From the NCBI GenBank assembly GCA_043809745.1, contig JBDROU010000024.1, positions 1-38,220 of the forward strand: a DNA stretch of 38,220 nt. The letters run 5' to 3'. Below are positions 17,118 to 25,879 of this stretch, piece by piece; positions within the stretch are counted from its first letter, which is position 1; each line of letters opens with the position of its first letter. The translations under genes were made by a program, and so were the position numbers. The notes beneath the pieces were generated by a model. It was given only the letters and a program-made list of their open reading frames with translations. It did not search any database and was not told the origin of the DNA. This DNA comes from JBDROU01 sp043809745 [NCBI: bacterium] (GTDB taxonomy: Bacteria > Elusimicrobiota > JBDRMW01).

Positions 17118-20100
17118 ATGCTATCTATACCAAGATTATCAATTAATCGTCCCATCACTATAACAATGATATTCACCGCCATTATAATGTTTGGCGCGAT
17201 TTCACTTTTTAACCTCGCCGTGGAACTGATGCCGAATACAAGCTTCGGAACAATAACAATTTTTGTCGGCATACGCGGAGGGCTACCTCCTCCTCAGATA
17301 GAGAACATGATAACCCGCAAGATCGAGGAGGCGGTTTCGGGCGTCGGCCATCTGAAAAATATAATCTCCACCTCCAAAATGAACAGGGCAGTTATAACGC
17401 TTGAGTTTGAACCCGGAACGGATATGGATTTTGCCGCTCTGGAGGTCCGAGAAAATTTTAATAAAGTAAAAGACGATCTTCCATATGACCAAATTGAAAA
17501 ACCTTTAATAGCCAGGTATCAGGAAAGCGACCTTCCTATAATGATATTGGGTTTAACTTCCAATGAATACTCCCCAGAGTTTATGCGAGAATTAGTGGAA
17601 GATACTTTAAGAGATAAGCTGCTCAGGGTAAACGGCGTAGCGAACGTGGAAATTGGCGGCGGTAGGGAAAGAAAGATACTGGTAGAGCTTGAACAATCGA
17701 GAATACAGGCATTCGGTATTTCCATTCAAAAGGTAATAAATGCTATATCCACAGCAAATGTTGACCTTCTGGTCGGGGGAACTGATACAAGTATCCGCCA
17801 CATAGGCACCAAAGCCACAGGCTCTTTCAAAGATCTTAATGAGTTAAAGGAACTGCCGATAGATACAAAAGAAAATTTTGGTATTGTAAGATTAAAGGAT
17901 ATTGCTAATGTAAAAGATTCATTTATGGAGGCTGAAAGTTATTCCAGGCTGGGAATGCAGGGCCAGAAGTTAAAGGATGCAATTTCTATTTATATTCAAA
18001 AAGAATCAACATCCAATACAATCGCTGTATCGAAAAGACTAGAGGGTATTATAAACAACTTTACGGAAGAATTAAAACAGAAATATCCTTCAATAAACCT
18101 TAATATTGTCTCAGCGCAGTACCGTCTGATAAATTCGGCAATAAATACAGTTAAATCCTCGCTTCTCTGGGGAATGCTTCTGTCAATACTGATTTTATTT
18201 CTGTTTTTGAGAAGATTTATGTATACCTATGTTGTCTTTGCCGTCATGCTTATATCCATAATGTTTGCCTTGCTGCTGGTATACATGACAAATCTTTTAG
18301 CAAGCAGCAGCATAAGCCTTAATGTTATGAGTTTAAGCGGCCTCGCTCTGGCGGTAGGGATGCTGCTCGATAACTCAATAGTAGTGTTGGAGAACATTGT
18401 TTCAAAACGCAAGGAGATCGGTGAAAATCAAGAAAGAAAAGAAATTATCATTATGGCAAGCGAGGAGATGATGCTTGCTATAGCAGCTTCTACTTTAACC
18501 ACTATAGTTGTATTCCTTCCTATAACATTCATAGCAAAACAGGTAAGAATTCTTTACAGCGACTTATCTGTGACTGTTATTTACAGCCTGCTGGCTTCAC
18601 TGTTCGTTGCCTTATCCGCGGTACCGTTTTTTGTGAATATGATAAAGGATAAAAAGCAATACAAAAAGCTGATATCTGATAAGGTATCAAACAAAATAGA
18701 GAGTTTTAATTTTTATATTAAGAAAATCGTCAGATACATAGTTTTATTTATTTACAGAATATTCAACATTAGTTTTGGAAAATACTTAAATCTAAAATTT
18801 CTTTTGCCAATAATTGTGATTTTACTCCTGGCAGGTTCGATTTACTGCTTAATTGCCAAATTAGCACCCTTAGCTTTGGGACTATTTGCGATTTTTATTA
18901 TACTTTATGGAGTTAGGATGCTTTCAGATGAAGCAGGTAATCGAAAGCTCAGAACTATACTTAAAAACAAACACACTTTTAAGTATTATTACTTAAAAGT
19001 TACATTCTTTTTCTTCAAATACCGTTATATTACACTGTGCTTTACCGCATTTATTCTAATAATTTCTATGTTTATGTATAAATATAACTTGGACAAGGAA
19101 TTTATTGGTTCAACAGAACAGAATGAGTTCACAATTTTTATAGAATTGCCGTCAGGCACTAAACTTGAGCTAACGGATAAAGTAGTCTCGGAGGTTGAAA
19201 AAAAGCTTTCTGAAATTCCTGAAATAGCTGATACGTTAAAAACAACCCAGTCCCGTGTTGAAGGCTGGTCATCAAAGATATATATAACCCTGCTTCCCAA
19301 AAAAGAGCGCACAAGATCCACTGAAGAAATTATTGATAATTTAAGGGAGCACCTCAAAGGCATCGGCAAGGAGTATGATACATTCATTTATTTCTCTGAA
19401 CCGCAAACCAGCAGGGAATTCATAGTTGATGTGTTCGGTTACGATTATGACAAACTCGCGGAGATAGCAAATAAAATAGCCAATGAATTGGAAGGTTTTA
19501 CTAAACAAAATAAGGAGAAGGGGTTTGTGGATATAAAGCTTCGTTACAGGCCCGGCAGGCCGACATATGATTTCAATATCGACAAAGCAAAATCTGCCAC
19601 TCATAAACTCACCACTAAAAACATAGCTGATGCGCTTCATGCTCAATTAAGAGGCATGAGAGCCAGTTTTTTCCACACCCAATCAAAGGAGGTTGAGATA
19701 GTCCCGAGGTTAGCTGAGCAATACCGTTCAAACCTAAAAAGCATTAAGGAAGATTTAACTATCGTCAACAGTGACAGAAAAAATATTTATGTTAAAGATC
19801 TTACCCGTCCAGATGCAAAGGCATTCGGCCTGGTACCGAGCGAAATATGGCGCAAAAATAAAACCCGAATGATACAGGTAAGCGCCACGCTGGATGATAT
19901 ATCACTTGCCAAAGCGGCGGCGGCTGTGAACAGCATCATATCTACTCTTAAACTCCCAAAACATTACTACTGTGAAATCGGGGGGGAATATGATCAGATG
20001 GTCCAAAACGAGATTGAATTTAAATTCGCAATTTTGATCAGTATTCTTTTAGTCTATTTCGTGCTCGCAGCGCTCTTTGAATCTTATTCTCAGCCATTTA

Positions 20101-20564
20101 TAATTCTCTTAACCGATCCCCTTGCGTTGATAGGGGTTGTGCTCGCTATATTTGCGACCGTAAATATAATTACAGTTGGTGTTTTTATAGGAGCATTGAT
20201 GTTGAGCGGTATTGTTGTTAATAACGGGATCATACTGATAGACAAAATCAATTCATCGGTAAAGAACAAAACGATTATTACAAAAAGTATTCTGATAAAA
20301 ACCATTATTAGAAGCAGCCTTAACAGACTGAGGCCAATACTAATGACCACTCTTACAACTGTTTTTGGAGTGCTGCCTATGGCATTAGATAGATCTGAAA
20401 GTTCAAACCTCTGGTCACCGCTGGCCATTACGGTTATAGGTGGCTTAACAACATCTACATTTCTTACACTAATACTTATACCTAGCGTTTACTATATATT
20501 TTACGAAATAGGAGAATGGGCAAAATCCAAATTGGGAAAAGTATTTATTTTTAAGAAAAGTTAG
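17118..20564 (+). CDS. Second RND-family transporter with enlarged central loop
   Basis: An intact 1148-residue RND pump. It has the N-terminal helix with INRPITITMIF, the porter domain, TM4 with GMLLDNSIVVLENI (D418), a C-terminal half with IELPSGTKLELTDKVV, and IVVNNGIILIDKI in TM10. Typical AcrB-like pumps are about 1030-1050 residues. The extra length lies mainly between TM6 (ending near 505) and TM7 (starting near 634), where two additional hydrophobic segments are visible at about 561-580 and 583-602, predicting 14 rather than 12 helices. No adaptor or channel gene adjoins it; the 15728 lipoprotein is the nearest neighbour, so it may borrow the upstream adaptor and channel or work differently. 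A weak CAGGA lies 12 bases before the ATG. Substrate unknown. Confidence 0.94.
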   Translation: MLSIPRLSINRPITITMIFTAIIMFGAISLFNLAVELMPNTSFGTITIFVGIRGGLPPPQIENMITRKIEEAVSGVGHLKNIISTSKMNRAVITLEFEPGTDMDFAALEVRENFNKVKDDLPYDQIEKPLIARYQESDLPIMILGLTSNEYSPEFMRELVEDTLRDKLLRVNGVANVEIGGGRERKILVELEQSRIQAFGISIQKVINAISTANVDLLVGGTDTSIRHIGTKATGSFKDLNELKELPIDTKENFGIVRLKDIANVKDSFMEAESYSRLGMQGQKLKDAISIYIQKESTSNTIAVSKRLEGIINNFTEELKQKYPSINLNIVSAQYRLINSAINTVKSSLLWGMLLSILILFLFLRRFMYTYVVFAVMLISIMFALLLVYMTNLLASSSISLNVMSLSGLALAVGMLLDNSIVVLENIVSKRKEIGENQERKEIIIMASEEMMLAIAASTLTTIVVFLPITFIAKQVRILYSDLSVTVIYSLLASLFVALSAVPFFVNMIKDKKQYKKLISDKVSNKIESFNFYIKKIVRYIVLFIYRIFNISFGKYLNLKFLLPIIVILLLAGSIYCLIAKLAPLALGLFAIFIILYGVRMLSDEAGNRKLRTILKNKHTFKYYYLKVTFFFFKYRYITLCFTAFILIISMFMYKYNLDKEFIGSTEQNEFTIFIELPSGTKLELTDKVVSEVEKKLSEIPEIADTLKTTQSRVEGWSSKIYITLLPKKERTRSTEEIIDNLREHLKGIGKEYDTFIYFSEPQTSREFIVDVFGYDYDKLAEIANKIANELEGFTKQNKEKGFVDIKLRYRPGRPTYDFNIDKAKSATHKLTTKNIADALHAQLRGMRASFFHTQSKEVEIVPRLAEQYRSNLKSIKEDLTIVNSDRKNIYVKDLTRPDAKAFGLVPSEIWRKNKTRMIQVSATLDDISLAKAAAAVNSIISTLKLPKHYYCEIGGEYDQMVQNEIEFKFAILISILLVYFVLAALFESYSQPFIILLTDPLALIGVVLAIFATVNIITVGVFIGALMLSGIVVNNGIILIDKINSSVKNKTIITKSILIKTIIRSSLNRLRPILMTTLTTVFGVLPMALDRSESSNLWSPLAITVIGGLTTSTFLTLILIPSVYYIFYEIGEWAKSKLGKVFIFKKS

Positions 20565-20586
20565 TAAAATATATCTTGGTTTCGCC

Positions 20587-20615
20587 TTGACATCTGGATT
20601 GTAAATTAATAAACT
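20587..20615 (+). promoter_or_regulatory. Sigma-70-like promoter
   Basis: A perfect TTGACA (20587-20592), a 17-base spacer and TAAACT (20610-20615). It leaves a leader of about 30 bases that carries the strong AAGGAGG of the following gene. Confidence 0.55.
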
Positions 20616-20653
20616 AAATTGTTGCTAAAAATAAATTACAAGGAGGATTTACA

Positions 20654-20980
20654 ATGGGCAATATTAAGCAAGCAGTAGCTAGCTGGTTCAAATTCGACAA
20701 TGAGACTGGCAATAAGTACAAAACACTTGCTATTGTTAAGGGTTTGTTAAAAGTATTTGCATGGTTATTTTTAGTAGTTGGCGTATTATTCACAATAATT
20801 ATACTTATTTTTGGAGGTACCGATGATGCGCCCAGAGCCAGTTCTATTATGGTTCTATTTTTCACGGTGATTGAGTTCATATTCCTGTATACGCTAGCAG
20901 AACTAATCGCAATTTTTGTAAATATAGAAAATAACACACAAAAAACAGCCCGACTTTTAGGCGCACGCGAAGAGAAGTAG
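20654..20980 (+). CDS. Small two-TM membrane protein
   Basis: A 108-residue protein with an amphipathic N-terminus (MGNIKQAVASWFKFDN) and two hydrophobic segments (about 33-53 and 64-88) separated by a short polar turn (GGTDDAPRAS). The C-terminus is charged (NIENNTQKTARLLGAREEK). It resembles the DUF4282-type small membrane proteins in size and layout; that assignment is tentative. It has a perfect AAGGAGG eight bases before the ATG and a good promoter of its own, one of the strongest expression signals in the window, so it is likely abundant. It stands alone, with 89 bases before it and about 195 after. Confidence 0.8.
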   Translation: MGNIKQAVASWFKFDNETGNKYKTLAIVKGLLKVFAWLFLVVGVLFTIIILIFGGTDDAPRASSIMVLFFTVIEFIFLYTLAELIAIFVNIENNTQKTARLLGAREEK

Positions 20981-21137
20981 TTTATAAAATCAGTGCTGTG
21001 CATTACCATAACATGCGCGGTAAAACAGTAATCGCAAGAAAACAACAAAAAGGGTTAAAACCATCCTTATAGTACAGTTAGATGCCTATTAAACACCATT
21101 AATGTCTGAAATTAGTAAAAAGCCGGATATAAAACAT

Positions 21138-21166
21138 TTGACAATACATACAATTTTAGATATATT
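21138..21166 (+). promoter_or_regulatory. Near-consensus sigma-70 promoter, leaderless arrangement
   Basis: A perfect TTGACA (21138-21143), a 17-base spacer and TATATT (21161-21166). The expected start at 21172-21175 is within six bases of the GTG/ATG start pair (21175 and 21178), so the message should have essentially no leader. Confidence 0.7.
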
Positions 21167-21177
21167 TTATTACTGTG

Positions 21178-21885
21178 ATGGATAATATTATACTCATTGC
21201 CGCAGGCGTTATAATTCTTACCTTTGTTGGGGCTTTATGGCTTATCGTAAAAATAAGACAAGCTGACACAGATATTGTCGAAGATGATTCTGAACCGCTT
21301 ATACCATTAGCTCCGCCTGCTAAAAAGAGCAGTTTTGAGGATTCTTTTACACCGTCTGTTAAAGAGCCTACTCAGCAGCTTAAAACTACTATAGAAGATG
21401 GAATAGCTAATATAGAAACTAAGCTAAATACGCTTGAGATTTCTCTGCAGAACTTAACCCAGTCCATTAACACAATTCAGTCACAAACCCAGCAAAAGGA
21501 TAACAATCAGATTTCACAAGAGCTGAATAAATTTCTGGATCTTATGTCCGCTAAAGTTGATCTTATGACTAAAACTATTAACGAGTCCGGCATAGGGTCT
21601 CAAAATTCTCAAAATATTCCGGCTTTGATCGAGATAAAGAATATTTTAACTGCTATTGCCGGTAAAATAGGCAATCTTGATTCAAAGCTTGAACAAAATG
21701 CCGGAATTGGAGCTCAAGGTGGAGAAGTAACACCGGATACCATTACTCAAAAAGTAGATGATTTAAGTAAAAATATAGAAGGGATGAGAGACGGCGGGGA
21801 GGAAATACTTTCAAAAATTATTGCAAAATTAGATTTATTAAATAAGGTAATAACCACATATATCACTCAGGAGGAGACCCGTTAG
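21178..21885 (+). CDS. Membrane-anchored coiled-coil protein
   Basis: A 235-residue protein with one N-terminal membrane helix (about 4-24: IILIAAGVIILTFVGALWLIV) followed by a proline-containing linker and a long heptad-rich, Gln/Asn/Ile-rich region (IETKLNTLEISLQNLTQSINTIQSQ, later VDDLSKNIEGMRDG) that should form coiled coil. No catalytic motif is seen. The start may be the ATG at 21178 or the GTG at 21175; neither has an SD and the promoter lies almost on top. It is followed two bases later by the CBM48-like membrane protein and so begins the polysaccharide-export group. The layout recalls structural or polar-localisation proteins, but no family is claimed. Confidence 0.75.
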   Translation: MDNIILIAAGVIILTFVGALWLIVKIRQADTDIVEDDSEPLIPLAPPAKKSSFEDSFTPSVKEPTQQLKTTIEDGIANIETKLNTLEISLQNLTQSINTIQSQTQQKDNNQISQELNKFLDLMSAKVDLMTKTINESGIGSQNSQNIPALIEIKNILTAIAGKIGNLDSKLEQNAGIGAQGGEVTPDTITQKVDDLSKNIEGMRDGGEEILSKIIAKLDLLNKVITTYITQEETR

Positions 21886-21887
21886 GA

Positions 21888-22436
21888 ATGATGAGCAAAA
21901 AAGCATTATATATAATACTAATCTTGGACCTTTTATTATTTGCGGGAGCTATGTACGTGGTTATACTGCAGCTGTCAGAAAAAAACAGTTTATCTTTTAT
22001 TACTCCGAAATTTTTAATGAAATCCGAAAATACAAAGTCAGATTCTCTGTTGGCAAAGTATAAAGAATCAAAGACACAGCAAATGAATCGGAGCACCAAC
22101 GGCATACCGGATCAAAACAACACTGTTAAAAAAAATCAAGCCCTGCCGAAATCAAATAATGAGAAAACCAGAAGAATACTTTTCACATACAGGAATTCAA
22201 AACCCAGCAAAGTATCAATAGCCGGCGAATTTAATGACTGGAAACCTGCGCCATTAATAAAAGGAGCAAACCATACTTGGAGCCTATCACTGCCTTTGAA
22301 ACCAGGCAATTACTTGTATGGTTATTTTGCTGACGGAAACTTTATACCGGATCCAAACAACCCTAATGTTGAAGAAACGCCAAACGGCAAAAAATGTTCT
22401 TTTATAACCATCAAACCTTTCAAAGAAGGTGAATAA
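21888..22436 (+). CDS. Membrane-anchored protein with AMPK-type glycan-binding (CBM48-like) domain
   Basis: A 182-residue protein with one N-terminal helix (about 7-29), a polar linker (30-93) and a C-terminal domain (about 95-177) matching the glycogen-binding/isoamylase-N fold: RRILFTYRN, VSIAGEFNDWKPAPL, TWSLSLPLKPGNYLYGYFADG, then DPNNPN. W118 and W131 correspond to typical sugar-stacking positions. In most bacteria this domain sits on glycogen enzymes; here it should be outside the inner membrane with no catalytic module. GGAGGAG in the end of the previous gene serves as SD, and ATG 21891 is an alternative start. It lies six bases before the Wza-like export gene, so it probably contacts the exported glycan or the secretion complex (inference). 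Confidence 0.85.
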   Translation: MMSKKALYIILILDLLLFAGAMYVVILQLSEKNSLSFITPKFLMKSENTKSDSLLAKYKESKTQQMNRSTNGIPDQNNTVKKNQALPKSNNEKTRRILFTYRNSKPSKVSIAGEFNDWKPAPLIKGANHTWSLSLPLKPGNYLYGYFADGNFIPDPNNPNVEETPNGKKCSFITIKPFKEGE

Positions 22437-22441
22437 AACAT

Positions 22442-24004
22442 ATGAAAATACTAATAAAGTTAATTTACATAATTTGTTTAGCAGTATTTACAACTTTGCC
22501 TGAAGTTTTTGCTTTATCTGCAAACGATTATAAAAACGATATCGCTTATTACGAGAAAACAGTTAAAACTAAGAATCTCACGCCAAACGACAAAATTTAC
22601 ATACTCTTAAAGATTAAAGAAAAGTATTCTAATGCAGGAGTTGATATCTCATGGCTAAATTCAGAGATCGATAGGCTCACCAGATTAAAGAGCGCTAATC
22701 TGTCTGATGAAGCTCCAAAAAAGGAAATTCCTAAAAATATAGAAGAGCCTGCTGCGGAAAAGAAATCTATTGCAGGAAAATTCGGAAAGATAGAGGATAT
22801 TATTGTAACCGAGCAAACTGATAAAGTTTTAGCAATAATTAAAGTAGCAAATGCCGGAAAGATAAATAGTTTTGTGCTCACTGATCCCAAAAAAAGATAT
22901 AATCCCAAAATTGTTATAGATGTTGAAAACGTTGAGGATAATATTGAATTCCAAAAAAAGGATTTTAATCCTCCTGTAAAAGAGATAATGCGCATTAGGA
23001 TAGGGCAAAAACAGGAAAAACCACTGCTGATTACGCGTATCATTATTGAACTGGATGAAGAAAGAAAATATAAATTTGATTCAACTAAAGATGAAATAAC
23101 AGTCGCAATCAAGAAGGACAGAAAGGTTGAAATCTCAGAACAGCCTGAAGAGACAGAACAGGTGAAATTAAAACCTGCTATTGAAACGCCGGAAGTGACA
23201 GCCAAACCGGAAATGAAAGCTCATATAGTTGCTGCACCTGAAGACATCGACAAAAAATATACCATATCGCCTGGCGACATAGTTAAGATTGATGTAAAAC
23301 CTCAAAACGAGTTCTCAAAGGAAACAGAGGTAGACAATTATGGGTTTATTAGCCTAAATCTTGTAGGCATGGTTAAATTAAAAGATCTAAATACTGTTCA
23401 GGCGGAAAGCGCTGTAAAAAATAAAATAAATAAATATACAATAGACCCTAATGTGTCAATAGTTGTAGTAAAATTCGGTAATGAAAAGGTTTTCACAATT
23501 GGAGAAACAAACGTACCTGCTGAACTTCCGTTTAAGAATAATATTACACTATATGACTGGCTGAAATTGAATGGCGGATTTAAACCATATGCTGATCTCA
23601 GCAGAGTAATGATCTATAGAGGAAAACCTGGAATGAGGGAGCAGATACCGGTAAATCTTGAAACGTTAATAAGGGAAGGAAAAGAGTCAGAAACCCCTAT
23701 AATTCAATCTGGAGATATAATACAAGTACCCAAGATGAAATCAACTGTTTTTATACTTGGAGAAGTGGAAAAGCCCGGGAGATACGAATTATTAGAAGAC
23801 CGCACTACACTGCTGAAATTATTAGCCAGGGCAGACGGTCATACAAAGAATGCATATATAAAGAAAATAATTATTGCTAGAGAGCGAGATCACGGGAATA
23901 TGAACTCTTTTAAGTTTAACCTCGAAACCATTTTAAGAGGAAATTTGAATAAAGATATAATCCTCTATCCAGGCGATATTATCTATATCCCTAAGAAAAG
24001 ATAA
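22442..24004 (+). CDS. Polysaccharide export channel protein (Wza/SLBB type) with N-terminal AMIN domain
   Basis: A 520-residue protein. After a signal peptide (about 1-25) and a charged spacer comes an AMIN-like domain (about 116-224: GKIEDIIVTEQTDKVLAIIKV, NPKIVIDVENV). The Poly_export domain follows at about 272-344 (YTISPGDIVKIDV, DNYGFISLNLVGMVKL), then two SLBB domains (about 347-430 and 434-517; VFILGEVEKPGRYELLE). Wza-type proteins form the outer-membrane exit for capsule or exopolysaccharide. Classical Wza is a lipoprotein; no lipobox cysteine is visible here, and the AMIN domain could anchor the channel to peptidoglycan instead. It is the second AMIN-channel fusion in this window. 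The Wzz/BY-kinase partner follows 61 bases downstream. Confidence 0.94.
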   Translation: MKILIKLIYIICLAVFTTLPEVFALSANDYKNDIAYYEKTVKTKNLTPNDKIYILLKIKEKYSNAGVDISWLNSEIDRLTRLKSANLSDEAPKKEIPKNIEEPAAEKKSIAGKFGKIEDIIVTEQTDKVLAIIKVANAGKINSFVLTDPKKRYNPKIVIDVENVEDNIEFQKKDFNPPVKEIMRIRIGQKQEKPLLITRIIIELDEERKYKFDSTKDEITVAIKKDRKVEISEQPEETEQVKLKPAIETPEVTAKPEMKAHIVAAPEDIDKKYTISPGDIVKIDVKPQNEFSKETEVDNYGFISLNLVGMVKLKDLNTVQAESAVKNKINKYTIDPNVSIVVVKFGNEKVFTIGETNVPAELPFKNNITLYDWLKLNGGFKPYADLSRVMIYRGKPGMREQIPVNLETLIREGKESETPIIQSGDIIQVPKMKSTVFILGEVEKPGRYELLEDRTTLLKLLARADGHTKNAYIKKIIIARERDHGNMNSFKFNLETILRGNLNKDIILYPGDIIYIPKKR

Positions 24005-24034
24005 ACCAATATCTCTTATATTTTACTCTTTAGC

Positions 24035-24064
24035 AGCTAATTTAGCGAATTATTAGAGCTTTTT
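24035..24064 (+). terminator. Weak hairpin with T-run directly before the BY-kinase gene
   Basis: AGCTAAT (24035-24041) can pair with ATTAG plus AGCT (24052-24060) with a two-base bulge, and five T follow (24060-24064). The stem is AT-rich and the T-run abuts the ATG at 24066. A partial terminator or attenuator between export channel and kinase is possible; chance is not excluded. Confidence 0.25.
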
Positions 24065-24065
24065 A

Positions 24066-25853
24066 ATGACAAAATCAATCAAAAGCACTTTTCACATACT
24101 ATCTAAACGTAAACTTTCAATACTTCTGAGTATAATCTTAAGTGTCGTAATCTCGCAAATATACGTTTCAGCTAAAAAACCTGAAGCACAAAGAACTCTT
24201 AGAATTAGCTTAACTGATAGAGATATAAAACTTTATGAAGATAATTCCACTGAATCTGTATTTTGGAATATCCAGCTGGTTAATTTAATTAAACTTCAGC
24301 TTGATGTTTGGAGGGATCTTTTTAATGAGGATGCTGCATCTTTTAACTTCGACGATCTCAAAAGGCATTTCTCTGTTGATCAGAATAATAATGTTCTGAT
24401 TGTGGAAATCAAGGCACAATCAAATACCAAGGTTAAAAAAGCTTCAGAATTATTTGGGCAGCTATACACAGAAGTAAAGGTGCTCGAACTGTCTGCTCCG
24501 GTGCAAAAAGAAAAAGAGACAGTGCAGAGCCAGATAACTGCTTTGCAGAAAGAAATCGAGGCAATGGAAGTGGAGAAGGTAGAATATCGCGAAAATAATC
24601 CCGACTTGAAAAATGACAGCAAATATGATAAAGAACTAAAAGACTTAAGAAGTCAATATAAGAAAGCTCGACAGATTTATACTGAACAGCATCCCAAAAT
24701 TGTTCAATTAAACAATAAAATAGCCAGCTTAAGAAAAAAGATCAGCTCTCTCCCAAAATTGCAAAATAGATTAAGCGAAATTGATTCCAATATTAAAGCA
24801 TTAAGGGGATCTCTAGCGGCACTCATAAACAGATTAGAGGACCTTACAAATTATTCAATAAACACATCATCTTTGCCAGTTATCGAAGACACCAATCAAG
24901 GAAGATCTATTGAGGAACAGAAATATATAATTACAGGTATTGGTTTGCTTATAGGTTTGTTTATTGGACTCCTCCTAGCTTTTACTTCTGAAAACTACGA
25001 CACCTCTATGGAAAGTATAAGGGATATTGAAAATTATCTTCAACTGCCAGTACTTGGGACTATACCACATATCGAACGCAGGGTAAAAAAGACAAAAGCA
25101 CTGCCTAATTTGTTTACCTTGCGTAAATACGACAGGCTTGGGACTATGAGGTCTCGTTTAATATTTTTGCACCCCCAAGACTCACCTTTTTCTGAAGAAT
25201 ACCAAACTATGATAAGTAAATATTTTCTAAAGCAGCTTTATGTTCAATCCAACGTATTATTATTCTCAAGCTCGGATTTTAACGAAGGAAAATCTGTTAC
25301 CGCCTGCAATGTAGGCATAGTTACCGCTTCAATGGACAAAAAGGTACTGATAGTCGAAGCTGATTTTGAGAGGCCTTCGATAAATCGTGTGTTTGATGTG
25401 CCGCGAAATCCCGGTTTAACAGACTGTGTAATAGGTAATACACCCTGGAGAAGCATTGTGAAAAAAATAGTTGATTATAATACTTCTAAGATATATTCAG
25501 AAAAATTTGTAAGTTATCCAGGGATAAGAAATCTGGACATTATAACGTTTGGACAAATATTAAAGGATAACAATAAGATATTCAACAGCCCTAGAATCCC
25601 GCAAATTATATCCGAGATGAAGGCTATCTATGACCTGGTAATCTTTGACTGCTCCCCAATATTAAGAACTAATGATGTATTTAAGATAGCCAAATATACT
25701 CAAGGGGTTATACTGGTTTATCAGGTAGGAAAGATTTATAGGGGAGCTCTTAAGAGAGCTCATAAGCTTTTATCAAGAAATAAGATAAATGTTTCGGGTG
25801 TTATATTAAACGATGTGCCATTTGATGAATATTACCGTTTAATAAACAGGTGA
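24066..25853 (+). CDS. Chain-length determinant/BY-type tyrosine kinase (Wzz-Wzc-like)
   Basis: A 595-residue co-polymerase. TM1 lies at about 17-35, a periplasmic Wzz region with long coiled coil at about 150-265, TM2 at about 287-306, and a cytoplasmic ATPase from about 330. Walker A is SSSDFNEGKS (401-410, K409), with Asn where BY-kinases usually have Gly or Pro before EGKS. Walker A' reads VEADFERP (D433; the usual first Asp is Glu431) and Walker B VIFDCSP (D528). The C-terminus has only one Tyr pair (589-590, EYYRLINR) instead of the tyrosine-rich cluster that BY-kinases autophosphorylate. It controls polysaccharide length and export together with the Wza-like protein. There is no SD. 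It is shorter than Wzc (about 720). Confidence 0.92.
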   Translation: MTKSIKSTFHILSKRKLSILLSIILSVVISQIYVSAKKPEAQRTLRISLTDRDIKLYEDNSTESVFWNIQLVNLIKLQLDVWRDLFNEDAASFNFDDLKRHFSVDQNNNVLIVEIKAQSNTKVKKASELFGQLYTEVKVLELSAPVQKEKETVQSQITALQKEIEAMEVEKVEYRENNPDLKNDSKYDKELKDLRSQYKKARQIYTEQHPKIVQLNNKIASLRKKISSLPKLQNRLSEIDSNIKALRGSLAALINRLEDLTNYSINTSSLPVIEDTNQGRSIEEQKYIITGIGLLIGLFIGLLLAFTSENYDTSMESIRDIENYLQLPVLGTIPHIERRVKKTKALPNLFTLRKYDRLGTMRSRLIFLHPQDSPFSEEYQTMISKYFLKQLYVQSNVLLFSSSDFNEGKSVTACNVGIVTASMDKKVLIVEADFERPSINRVFDVPRNPGLTDCVIGNTPWRSIVKKIVDYNTSKIYSEKFVSYPGIRNLDIITFGQILKDNNKIFNSPRIPQIISEMKAIYDLVIFDCSPILRTNDVFKIAKYTQGVILVYQVGKIYRGALKRAHKLLSRNKINVSGVILNDVPFDEYYRLINR

Positions 25854-25854
25854 T

Positions 25855-25860
25855 TATAAT
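25855..25860 (+). promoter_or_regulatory. -10 element before the outer-membrane barrel gene
   Basis: TATAAT at 25855-25860, followed directly by a second ATAAT and the strong AAAGGAGGG SD. No clear -35 is present because the upstream bases are kinase coding sequence. It may allow separate expression of the barrel gene. Confidence 0.35.
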
Positions 25861-25879
25861 ATAATAAAGGAGGGAAAAG

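Noticed and set aside
20614-21048. 144-codon minus-strand frame across the small membrane protein gene
   Set aside because: The + strand gene has a consensus promoter and SD; the antisense frame has neither and no recognisable protein features.
22597-23205. 202-codon open frame on the minus strand
   Set aside because: It is the antisense shadow of the AMIN/SLBB export gene, serine-rich, with no SD or promoter.
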